From Gavia stellata (Eukaryota > Chordata > Aves > Gaviiformes > Gaviidae): DNA of 64,000 nucleotides. This document shows positions 48,073 through 59,791 of this stretch, in pieces; position 1 is the stretch's first letter; each line of letters starts with the position of its first letter. The notes under the pieces were generated by a model. That model was given only the letters and a program-made list of their open reading frames with translations, had not been told where the DNA came from and searched no databases. Location: the NCBI RefSeq assembly GCF_030936135.1, contig NC_082594.1:125464668-125528667 (forward strand). The letters run 5' to 3'. Position numbers and translations under genes: made by a program.

Positions 48073-51000
48073 GGATAAAATATCCCTTGCCTTTTGAAAG
48101 TACAGAGGACAGAGAATTATGGCCTGTAGCGTTAGGAGTGGCTGGAATTGTTATGAGACAAGGTGTAACAAAGATACAAGCGTATGAACAAGAGAATTCC
48201 TGAGAATCTGGCTCCATTTGCTTAATTTTATCATTTTCCTTCTCTACGTAATCATGTGCTTTGTTTGTTTGGCTTGTTTTGTTTTGTTAGTGTTGGTCTA
48301 TGGTATAGTAAGGCTATATCGCATGTTTCATTAGGCTTATTTCCAGCTGTGCTGTCACTGACCATGTTGTATGGCTGTGAATAATTATTATCTGAAGTCT
48401 CCATTGGTACATGAGAAATGTGAGAAAAGGATCTCAAGCAGCAGATGTACAAGCGGGATATCACCTCTAATGTTTTATTCATTGGGTTTGTGCTCATGAC
48501 CCCTTGGTATCGGAGTGGGCAGAGGTTTTGAAGTTAGACCAGCTGAAATATTTGGAATATGGAAAGTATATCAGGATCATGAGAGGGTTAACTGAAGGAG
48601 GAGTGGAGTTAACCTACCTTCAGCCTCTCAGGGACAGAAATGAAAAACACAGAAATATTCAAGTTAGAGACATAGTCCTGTATGGAGTCCCTTCCTTTCC
48701 CCATGCTTTCTAATTTTGTTGCAAGGAGTTTATATTTGGAAATTGTTTCTCCGTTTCTATCTATCAATAGCTACTTCATGAACATGCAGTCATAAGGCAT
48801 TTTTGTAAGGCCTTCTGAATGTCCAAGGCCACATCTGCATGCATCCGAGGGAGCATGGTTTGCACACCAAGAGGCCAAAGAGAGTGTAAACTGATGGAGA
48901 GGATGAATATCCTGAATTTAAAAATCCTGCTGATTGTTGCCTTTCTGAAAGGACTCATCTCCTCCACTGTCTCATGTGTCAGTTATGCCATCGTCGGCTC
49001 CCAGGACCAAAATTTGAAGTGATGCAGTATGAGTTAATTGCTGGTAAGAGAGCTGGTAGATGTGTGTAGCCTGTGAGTCAGGCCGAAGACTATTTAACTT
49101 AACATTATTTACTGAATGTATTTGAAGGGAAAGACTGGCAGTTTTGGTTTCCTCAGTTTAAGCTCGGTGACTGTATCTATGCTAATAAATTAAGCAGTGC
49201 CAGAGGTTGTTCCCAGATGCTGAGTATGACTTTGTTTACAGTGCTCAGCTACTGTCACTGACCTGTTTTGGCCCCTGCCAACTAACCCTCTCCCAGACAA
49301 TTCACATGCACAGCTTGGAAGTTAGCAAGGGCCAAAATGTTTTGGGCTATAAGAAAGTTGGACTATAAGAGTAGGTGAAAAGGGGCCAGTCTGTACTAGA
49401 GAACAAGTGTTGGGCACATTTACCTTTCTGGTATAGACATCAGGTACCCAGTGAATAATGTACTTTTGTCAGCAGTCCACAGTAAAAAAGTTGTGCTGTT
49501 ATCTGTCATGAATTAACCAGCGCTGAATCTAATGTGGACTTGGAAAAGGGTATTTTTGGTCATTATGTTTGGTTCTGACAAGAAAGTTTGGCAGATCCTG
49601 ATGTTATGTTCTTTTCAGAACAGGTCATCTTCTCCATCACATAGTTTGTGTATCATCACCATCTGTATGAAGATGAAATAACTATGTTAGTGGTGTTTTG
49701 ATTTGGTTTCCTATTACATAATAGTTCTCCACCTGGAAGCTGATCTGGCTCATTGCCTTGTTTCATATTGGAGAAGACTGCAGGTCCATGAGAACGGTAG
49801 TGGAGAAATGGGACTTTCTGTAAAATTTTTTAAAGAACCTAACCCTTACGCTTCTGAAATGCCATCATAATTCCTGAAAAGAGTTTTACATCAGCTGCTT
49901 CCACGCCTCTAGTCAGTGGCTCAGTGTGGGGCCACCTCCTTGAACTACATCTCCCATGACACACCCATAGCCTTGGCCGTCCCCTCCCTTGCAGGCATGG
50001 GATGTCTGGTGCCTCCGGGAAGTTGCCTGCCTTTGCTGATTCATGTGTGATGATACCCGCTGGGAAAGCTGTTTTCAAGCAGTCAGACATTTTTCTGCAT
50101 AGTATTTTGGTTAAAATCCTGTCTTTCCAATCTTCCCAGCCCTTTGTGGTTTCTAAAGAGAAGACAGCCAGCTCAAGTTCATGGCTTTAACTCTTCACTC
50201 AGCTCTGAAAATGCTCTGCAGCACAGGAGAAATTCTGCTACCCGCAGCTGATGGGTAGGGAAACTGAGGCACGTTGCCTAATCCGTGGTGAATAGCACAG
50301 CTTGGGAGCAGAGGCCAGGTCGTGTGCCCCCCTGCCAAGTATGCTAGGATAGGTGACTTAGAGGTGAAAGGCTGCAGCTGTGAGGCCAGTCCTCCTTGTT
50401 TAGCAGCGATTAACATTCCTGAAAAGCCTGCCCAGGCTTACGGCTGGTCATCGTGATTTACTGCGTGTGAGGGTCTTTTATATAAGGCTTTACATGCCAG
50501 CTGTAGCAAGCTCGGATGCCTCCAACCCTGAATTTTAATTTGTGTTATTTTAAAGTCTTTCCTTGATTTAAATAAAGAATAATCCTAAATATTTTTACAG
50601 GAATAACATGGAGATATGTAATTTCTTCTGGAGGAAGTGAACTACTGTAAAACCTCACTGGGGCATTGAACAGATTTGTTTAAAAAGAGAAAATCGAACC
50701 CAGAACTGAACTTTTTAATTCAATTCCTTCCTGTGCTGGCACAATAGAGCAGTGGCTGCTGCTGCATCACCCAAGCTTCCCTGCCTGCAGTGGTTTTGCT
50801 TTCCTGCCTCCAGTAACGAGGTACCTCCCCTTCTAACGCAGCAAAGCTAAATTTAGCCCCTGCAGAGCGCACATTTCCTATATTTAGTGTGGTGAAAGTC
50901 AGACTTCAGCAAGGAGCTGGCTAAACTATGAGGTGTTCTGCAATCCAGGAGACGGAAATAGAAACATAGCAAAGCGTCTCCTTGGGTTTTCCCCTTCTGG

Positions 51001-54000
51001 CCAGGCAGCAATGACAATGGAGGGGACCTGGCTTTTTTTTTTAAAATACATATCATGGCAGTTATCATGGGATTCCTGATGGGGAGCAGACAGAGAGCTG
51101 CGGAGCCCAGTGCCGCTGGGAGGATGCAGAGCAGAGCTGCTGGCTGTGTGATGGAGGGAGGCTGCTAGCAGCTCGCCCAGCCCTGGCAGCCTGGTGGGGA
51201 CACAGCCGTGGTGGATCTGGCAGGCTGATGCAGCATCCCCCGGTGCCAGGCGCACTGCAGGGGCGATTTAGGCTGTGTTTTACTCCTCTGCCCTACAGCT
51301 GTGTATCTGCATATGTGTGATATATGCAGAAATACGCATGTGCTCGTATATGCAGAAAGGGCCCGATTCTCATTTACCCAAAGCTTGCCTAATATCAGCT
51401 TGGCAAGATTTGTAAGGTGATATAATACCGTTTGTTAAACCAAGTGATGTATATGGGAGAAAAATTGGAAATTTGGGGGCACTCTCCTTTGGGTCTTGCA
51501 TCAGAGCAGGTGATACAGGCCACAGGTACAGCAGTGGGGGTGGAAATGTGTTGTGGCTTTTACTCATGTGGCACCTGACCAGATGGAGGAGTGGGGTGGT
51601 CGTGGCGGCACCCCGATGGCAGTGCGCACTCCCTCTGCGCGGGCCCCCCGAGCATGGTGGGCGCTGCTAGAGGGCTCGCAGACTGGGACTTAGCACATCT
51701 AAAAGCAAATTCTAACTCAAATTGTAAGATGTGCCGGCATTGAGCCCCTTTTGCGCTACCAGCGGAGGTTAACAGACTTAATACAAATGGGTATTCAATG
51801 ATCACTTCAGACTGCCTCTTGGGTACTGCAAGCCATGCGATTTAATTCCTATGTGAATCAGAAAGCATCTTTGGGACAAACATCAGATCGATTTGGTTGA
51901 GCAAATCACTGTTGTTTTTTTCATTCAAGCCTGCAGAGTCTGCACCTTCAACAAGATTGGATTAAAATTTGATCAAAAAGGCTGGTACATTACAAAGACA
52001 AGCCTCCGTCAGGGTATTCTAAGAGCCTTGTGGGAGCCTGTTTTCAGAAGAAATGTAAAGGCTCTAGAAGGAGAAGTATATAGGGCTAGAAGATTCCTGA
52101 AATGATCCCCTGCTTACCGTAGCCTTCAGGCCATACAATGGTAAAACTTTCCTCAACTGATCTTGTTATTTCCTAAAAATAGCCATGTTTTTTTGCCCCC
52201 TGTACTCCTCCTGGGAGGCTCTTCCAGAACAGCACAGGTAGAACTGTTTTCTAATTTCCAGCCTAATTTTATTGTGGCTCATTTATTCCCATTTGTTCTT
52301 GTGCCAATTGTTCTTCATTAGCTCTTCTTTCTCCCTGATGTACCTCCTCTATAAATATACCTGGGATAATCCTATTTTGCACCAGCTTTCGCTTGGCTGG
52401 GCTAAACAAGCAGAGCTCTTCAAATTGCAGATTCTAAAATAGGCTATCAAGCTTCAGGACTGTTGCCACAAGGCATAAATACTTCCTTTTCTTCCTTCTT
52501 TTACCCCTTTGTGCGTTAGAGAACATTGCACAAGTGGGGTTACTATGGCATGGGGAAAATTTGCCATTATGTTGTATTATGAAGTGTGGCATCAAAGTAG
52601 TTTTCTGAGACAGAGCATTGCACTGAGAGAACCATTTTATGATGCAAATTGCCAGGTACTGGTCTAGATGGGCCATTTGCCTTTTCTAACACCTTGATTT
52701 CTAATTTTTTTATGCAGAATAGCTTAGTCGCTATAGAGAAAATAATACTGTTGTAAGCCAAGGAGCATGATCTCACAAAAGGAGTGAAAAAAAAGCAGCA
52801 AGGGCAGAAAAAATAGAGAAGAGCCTTCAAAATGTCTCAAATTTTCCTAAATTTTCTGTGAGATGCAGGAGCGTATTAAAAGCATTCAGGACAGCATTCA
52901 CATATTAGTTGCTTCTCATATATGGGCTGGTCCTTGGATGGGGAAAATGTTTCTAGCCTTGTGACAGCATCCCAGACTGAAGTGAGCCCTCTGTTCCTTT
53001 TGCCTCTGTCTCCTGGCTGAGTTTCCGTGCGTGTATTGAGTTGCCATTGATGCCTTTTGACCACTCCTTTCAGCGGAGCGCCAGCAGCATGGAGCTGGCA
53101 GGCAGTGAAAACTGAATCTGTGTAGGAATGAGCAGAGGGAATCATCTTTGAAGAGCAAGGCTGAGTCTGTGCAGCACTGAGTCCATGGAGCAGAGCTCGT
53201 GGCTGAGAGCAAACAGTCAGTAACCACTGCTGTCTATGGAATCACGAAACCCAAACCGTCCTGGGACGGGAGGTGTGGGCTGCGCTCTGCGGCCACGAAT
53301 GACAGGCACAAAGACAATCTCGTGCTGCTCAAGTTCTGATTTAACTTGTCTGTTACCCATAAAGCGCACTCTGACATGAGCATTCATTCATTTACACAAG
53401 CATTAAGTGTGTCTGCAAAAGTATATCTATCCTGACATCCTTTGGCCCCATGTTCAGGGCAATGCTTTGATAAAAAAGGGGAGTGAAAGGGCATTATTTT
53501 AGCTGGAGGTGAACTGCTGCTAGAAAGGAATGGAAAGGGAAGGGGATTCCATGCTGAAGGTAATTAGAGAAGATGAAGTACTTAAATGAAGTGAATGCTT
53601 CACTGCGCTTAGAGTTAATGCTGAAATTCACTGGTCTGGGAAAAAAAGCTGAAATGTTGCTGCTCAGATTTGCGTTAATAATTTTTTTATGTGCTACTAG
53701 ATGACCCAACTCACTTTGTCGTGGGAACAGAATAGCAATGATCCAACCAGTGTCCTGAAGGCTCCAGGAAAAGACTCAGTACAAAGAAAGCCAGCTCTGT
53801 GCGATGTGACCAGACAGCATGTGAATGATTTAATATTATCTCACTGGTAGATCCAAGAGCCAAAGGAAATGGAGGCCTTGTTGGGCAAACAGTGCCCAAG
53901 AGGTAGAGTCACAGCTCCAGTAACTCATAGTCTGAATAAATGTAATGAAGAAACAAGAGAGGATGTGGCATTGAACTAAATGGGAGGTGAGAAGCAATAG

Positions 54001-54169
54001 CAGCACGGTATGATGTGGGAGCGTGTGCCGCTCCAGCGAGCACTAACGGCTCACAAGCAACCTTACCCCCTCCTCCCAGTCAATCTGTGCTTAAAGAAAG
54101 GTGATGGAAATTAAGTGCAATACAGCTGCTTCTGTAGCAGAGAGTCTAGCAGCAGCGTGATTGCAGGCA

Positions 54170-54450
54170 GCTTCCTACGGCCTGGCGGTGAGGCAGTTGC
54201 CAAGGTGATGTCTAAAAAGCTCAGCTCCCGGAGCCCGTGTAGCCCTGCCAGCGCGTTGCCTTGCCTCAGCTGCGGGGCTCAGGCGCAGCCTGCGGTGGGG
54301 CCGCTCTGCCCAGCGCTGGGACACCTTCAGAGCAGTGCCACCTGCCCAGGGCCAGCTGGGAGCTGCCGGTGGCACGGAGCAGAGGTGCTCAGCGAGGTCT
54401 GGCTGGCGTGCACCCACCTAGACAGTAACGCAGCTCGGCCATCGCCTGGG
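54170..54450. promoter_or_regulatory. GC-rich patch with CpGs
   Basis: About 280 bases are rich in GC with scattered CpGs (for example CAGCGCGTTGCC and TGCGGGGCTCAGGCGCAG). The 128-codon open frame across it is explained by composition. It may be a small CpG island; no transcript start is identified. Confidence 0.3.
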
Positions 54451-54963
54451 CCTCAAGGCTTTGCTGTTTCTCTCTATCATGTGGCACTAAAGCCGTGGTG
54501 AAAACCGGCTCTGCTCAGGTCTGTGGCCAAATTCCCAGTGACTCTAATGAGGCCAGGATTTCAGCCTGGCAAGCTATTCAGTAGCGCCATCCTCACAGCC
54601 GTAGCCCAGTTAGCCAAGAGATGCAAAACCCCTTGTGATTTTCCCCTTCATATTCCTAGTTCACCTGCTAACTAGCGACTGAGTTACCAGTTGCCCTTTT
54701 TCTGTCTCTCAGGTACTTCTGTTGCCAAAATGTCTCCCTCCCTGACAGGCAACATGAGGGAGGATGACACCCCTCTCTCTTTCCCCAGATGGTCACTGCT
54801 GTCTCCTCCTCAGCCACCAACTGCTGAATGTGAAAAGATTCATGACATGAGTGTTGACATAGTGAGAGGCTGAGAAATTCCCTGGCTTGTAGTACTGTCC
54901 TCAGCCCAACCTTTCTCTTCATCTATATTTTCGTTTGCCGCTCAGGGTGGAGGAGTGCGGCCG

Positions 54964-54990
54964 TGAGTCATCCTGGGGGCTGATGACTCA
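54964..54990. promoter_or_regulatory. Paired AP-1 (TRE) sites in palindrome
   Basis: TGAGTCAT at 54964-54971 and its exact reverse complement ATGACTCA at 54983-54990 are separated by 11 bases. TGAGTCA is the consensus site of Fos/Jun-type AP-1 factors. The pair sits in a CpG-containing segment (54940-55110), which suggests an enhancer or promoter element. Function is inferred. Confidence 0.45.
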
Positions 54991-57777
54991 TATTTTCAGT
55001 CGGGGCCGTCAGCGTGCTGAGGGTTTCTTGAGGCTCTGCCCAAGCTTTCATGCCCGGAAGCTCAGCGGAGGGAGGGGACTCTCTCCATCGGGGGTACGCG
55101 CACGGGTTTTCCTCACTGTGATTTCTAGCCCCCGGTTGTCTTTTCTCTCTATTTCATTGTTTCCCTCCCCCACGATCCACCTCTGTGCTTTCCAGTTCCA
55201 GACTGAATCTGCCTGTTTTCCATATATGCTAGCATTTTCCTCTAACATCCCGTGCTCTTCTGCTGCTTGGAGAGAGCCCACTAGTATTTACTGTCTATAT
55301 GAGATGCCGCTCCATCATGGCTTGAACAGCCTGTGTTGGTGTGCTTTAGGTTGTGCTAAGAAATACCACGTTCTTTCCAGCGCTCAGCTGCTAAAATGTA
55401 CATGCCGCTGTATGTCATCCCTCGCAGCTGGTATCACCATGGGTTAAACGGGCTGCTTTCCAACTGTGCATCTGTGGTTCTTAAAATACCCATCCTGTCC
55501 CAGCTGAGGTTTGCATATCATCCATAGTGACTGGCTGAAGCAGCTGCTAGGCCCAAGCATTACTTGTCGTCTCCTCTTGTTTGAGGTTCACCTTCACATC
55601 AGGCTACAGTATCAAGAAGCAGCACGTGTGGGATCTTGGGGAGCAATGGCAGCTAGGAGGTTGTCCATACCTGAGGGGGGTCTGCTCCAAAAGGAGGTGA
55701 TGAGAGACAGTCTTGAGATGGTTGGTGAGAAGTTGCAGGAAGAATTCTGCTTGACGTGTAAGCCAGTGGTGATATTGGAAGGGGATCTGAATGAGATAGG
55801 GCGTATGAGAGGTGCAATACGCTGGGGAAACTGGAAAAGAGGACAGCAAAAAAGTAATTGAAGTAACCCTTCCCAGCTCCTTTGAACTGAAGAATATTCT
55901 GACATTCAAAGGCACCAAAACATAAACACACACAAAAAAAGAACTTATTTTTATCATACAGTGTATGACTGATGTGTTGGCAATGTTTTGCTGTCACTCT
56001 GCATGGCTTTTAATTGAGGTTACCTAGAAACAGTAAGGGACAAATGTGTTTCTCCATGACTGAGTTCTAACCATGGGAGAGTTCGTAGGAAAACCAGAAA
56101 GTATCATGGAGAAGAATGGAAAGCCAAATTACGTTTTCCTCAGTCTTCTCAGTTTCTCCTTTATTTGTAGACTTTTTAAGTAAAAACCATAAAGTAAGTG
56201 ATGCAAACAAGTATGGTTTAGTTCTGTCATAATTTTTCTCTGATTTCTTTCCTTTTCCCAAATTGAAAAGAAAAAGAGAGAAAGGAGAGAGAGAAGTGAA
56301 AAATAATTCAGTTTGGGGCTCTTAATTGAAACAACAATTAAATTTTTAATCTCAGTGCAAATTTTCTTCATAATTTTCATTTTTTGAAGAAAGCCAAAGT
56401 TTTTGTGTGTGTTGGAGAAGCAAACCAGACCAATATGAATTGAAACTTTAAACCACTCTGTTCTTGACAGAATGAACAAATGGCTCCTGCTCTCTGCATA
56501 CGTCTTTGCTCAGTAGATTATGCAGTATACATAAAGAAGACATAATAACGACACCATTTACCAAATTGCAGTGCATCTCACATTTTGTGTGATAGGTTAA
56601 AAAACTTGTATTTCATCTGAGCCAGCTCATGCGTGGATAATAAATAAATGAGCTGCTAACAGACTATCAAGCATGTAAAGCTGTTCTGCACCCTTTGTCT
56701 AATTACGAAGTCTAAAAAAGATATCAGGCTGGGAAGCGTATATACATAGAACTTCTCAGATCAAAGTGTCCCCAGAAAAGAAGATTTGCTGGAATAAAGT
56801 AGCTTCCAAAAACCTCTTGATAGTTGCAGTGTTAGTGGAGCCAGGCTCCCTGGAAGCTGCCAGCTGCGTTGTGTGTCTTTTGGCACCTCTGCAATGTACT
56901 TAAATAGCTGGAGACCTTTCTGCAGCCAGGAACAAGCGAGATGAGAAAAGACTCTGTTTCTAAATTTGAAAAGAAAGCTGTAAACAACAGGCATGCTGAT
57001 TGTAAGTATGCCAGGGGACTTCAGGAGTCTGCCCTTTGGTCCTCTCTGCAGGCAAGGTCAACTTCCCCTCTGTTTTTTTGTAAACACAGACAGTGTGTGA
57101 GCATAGTCTGGGACTGCTCTTTCCTGAGGACCAAATCCCAAACCAGGAACAGGGAACTTACCCCGGTGTGATCAGAAACCCCACACTCACACCTTTGCTT
57201 TAATAAGGTGTTGCTTACCAATTGACCAGAGTGGCTGCCTTCACAATACACGGTCCTGCTGTGCAATTCCGCTACTTAATCTAGCCTTTGAAGAGGTCAG
57301 GCAGGGTTATTTTTAGGGGAAATCAGAGCAATAAATAAGGAACTTAGGCTGTGGGACATGGTGCTAAGTTAAGTAAACGGCAATTCACTACAACATGAAT
57401 GGTGAAAGAGTCCACATCCTACCCCTGTCCAGGACCACGATGTATTTGGCATTTGGCCACATGAATTTGTAACAGGTACTAGATGTCTTTGTTGTTTCCT
57501 AGTCCTATTCAAATGCCATCCATATTTCCAACTTCCATGAGCTCTGCACACGCCACACAGTGTGCCACAGATTCTGTTGATGGTACAGTTTTAACCACTT
57601 CTGATCGATCCAGTCAGGAGAAACCAACATGTTCTACTCAGAGAAGCGAAGCCGTATGTTAAGCTATCTTTTCGCAGATTTCCATTCTTTAAAGAGTTGG
57701 GGTCTCACTTTAAAGTGTTTAGTTTGTTCTTAACTGAAAATTTTGCTACATTATTTTGCAGAGGTGTTTGGATAATT

Positions 57778-57826
57778 TCATAGAATCATAGAATCATTCA
57801 GGTTGGAAAAGACCCTGAGCGCCACC
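57778..57826 (-). mobile_element. Short CR1 LINE 3' end, reverse orientation
   Basis: The string ATAGAATCATAGAATCATTC followed by AGGTTGGAAAAGACCC is the CR1 3' terminus with its octamer repeat, on the minus strand. Only about 50 bases are recognisable. Confidence 0.9.
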
Positions 57827-59672
57827 TCTCCACGTTCATGTATCTGAAGAGAAACATAATCCAGCAAGGTAACTGAGGACTTTTCTGGCCATAGTGTTTT
57901 GTCGATGGCATTTTAGTTCCATTGATTGTGCTCCTAAGAGCACAACTGAAGGCAGTGGCTACCTAGGTGGTATTGTGCATCAGTGAAAACTGGAGCTGAG
58001 TAGGCAGCTGCACGTGGTGCATTTCACACCTCACCAGCTCATAACCACTAGAATAACTTTTCAGTTATTCCTTCCTGCAGGCAAGGTTGTGAACTCCAGA
58101 GAAAACATAAACCAATGCCTCATCGCCCAAATTGCTCAAGGTACTTCAGTTTATTAAGCCTTTTGGCTGCTTTTTGCCTGCTCTTCCAGTTCACTGAAGT
58201 GACCCTTCAAAGTTTTCAGCATTTACAGGGGAGCTCTGGCTACAGGCACTTTTTGGTAGCTTTTTTTGCTAATATGTTTCAAATACTATTCTTTACAGTC
58301 ATTCTTTCATCAATTTTTTACTTCCATCTTTGTAAAGCAAAGTAGCCGATGATCAATTTTTATACCCTTTTTTTCTTTTTGGTTCTAGTTAGTTCTATGG
58401 GACACCAAATGTTCGCAGTGGCGCTTTCTGTTCTGCCATTTGAGTGGATGCTCCTTCCTCCATCTGGCCAGTCACATTTACCCAACTGCTTTTTCCAGAA
58501 TCCACAGCCCATTTATCACAAACAGTCCAGGAGTATTCAACCCTACGTGCAAAGCATATTTTCCTGAGAGATCTCCAGTCTGTTATAGGTTTTGCTTTTT
58601 CTTACCCTTTCCATGGCTTTTTTGGAAATGTCATGACACTGTTCATTGATTGCACTTGTCACCACAATAAACTCAGCTTTATTAGTAGTATGTAATAATG
58701 TTTAATAGCATACACAGCAGAGTCTGGGCACTATAAATGAGATCAGTTTCTCTGTTTCACAAGGGAGCACTGTTCTTCCTGTTTTATAGACAGAGAACAG
58801 GGCCTTGAAGAGACTAACAAGGAAACCATGGCAAAACCTGGTTTGTTTTCTGAATCCTTTTTTATTATCCTAATCAGAGCACAATCCTGGCTTGCAATTC
58901 CTCTGGTGCCATGAATTACAACGTGCTTAATTACCAAGTACTGGTGTTCTTCTATGCAAGAATATTTTGTTCCCAAATCTTCATCACTTCAAGACATAAG
59001 AAATAACTGTGTGGATGAAAGAGCTGTTACCTTAGAACAGCTGTTCAAATGCACATAAACACCCTGCTGAAATTGCTCTGGCTATTTTGCATATGTTTTA
59101 CATTTGTAAGAGGTCTTAATAACCATTTTTAGTATGAAATTTCAGCTCGTGCTTACAGTAAATGCTGGTACGAGTTGCAGTAGATTAGAGCAGTGCCAGA
59201 ACGCTGTTCTGCGGAGTTACCTTCCGAGCGCGGAGGTGGCTAGGGGAGAGCTGCCTCAGGGACGCGTCATGGAGGACACTTCTCACCTGTTGCCTAATGA
59301 TTTTTATCCATTTTATCCCCAAAGTTCCTACTTCTAATAACTTCCTAATATCCTTTCTGCTGGGTATTAGGATGGTGTCAGTTACATTCCTGGTGAAGAG
59401 TGTTTGTATTAGCATAGCTGATGCCCTGGTTGTTTTTTTCATTATCATAACAAGGAAAGTATCAGGGCAGTGGGGAGACAAAGCTGCTCCCTGAGTGCGG
59501 GACTAGGCTAAAAGCTCATTGTGGTGTGATGGAAACATTTTTGAGGTGTGGAAAAAGAGAGGGCTGCCATCTCCATGACACTGCTGCTCTTCTTAAAGGA
59601 AGGTATTTTTCTTCTCACATAATGAGTTGCTAAATGACTGACGTGAAAATAGAGAGACATATCAAAATGAGA
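57827..59672. other. Intergenic sequence, nothing recognised
   Basis: Several short overlapping open frames occur, especially at 58115-58695, but no motif or splice structure supports a gene. Confidence 0.4.
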
Positions 59673-59791
59673 TAGACATGGTACTGCGGGACATGGTTTA
59701 GTGGGCATGGTGGTGTTGGGTTGATGGTTGGACTTGTTGATCTTACAGTTCTTTTCCAACCTTAGTGATTCTGGGTGATTCTGTGAGATGT
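59673..59791 (+). mobile_element. CR1 LINE 3' end
   Basis: About 120 bases begin near GCGGGACATGGTTTAGTGGG and end with TTTTCCAACCTTAGTGATTC and a partial octamer repeat. It shares the CTTACAG string with the copies at 5649, 6254 and 22383. Confidence 0.93.

Larger units (their letters stand above)
48073..57777. other. Intergenic sequence with GC-rich patches
   Basis: No gene is assigned. GC-rich, CpG-containing patches occur at about 51590-51670, 54170-54450 and 54940-55110. An exon-like open frame follows a splice-acceptor-like sequence at 51929-52104. Overlapping open frames on both strands at 55511-55997 show no recognised motif. Confidence 0.4.

Noticed and set aside
54935..55447. 170-codon plus-strand open frame
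   Set aside because: It begins with TTG, not ATG, shows no domain, and lies in GC-rich DNA where stop codons are rarer. Several frames of this size are expected by chance in 64 kb.
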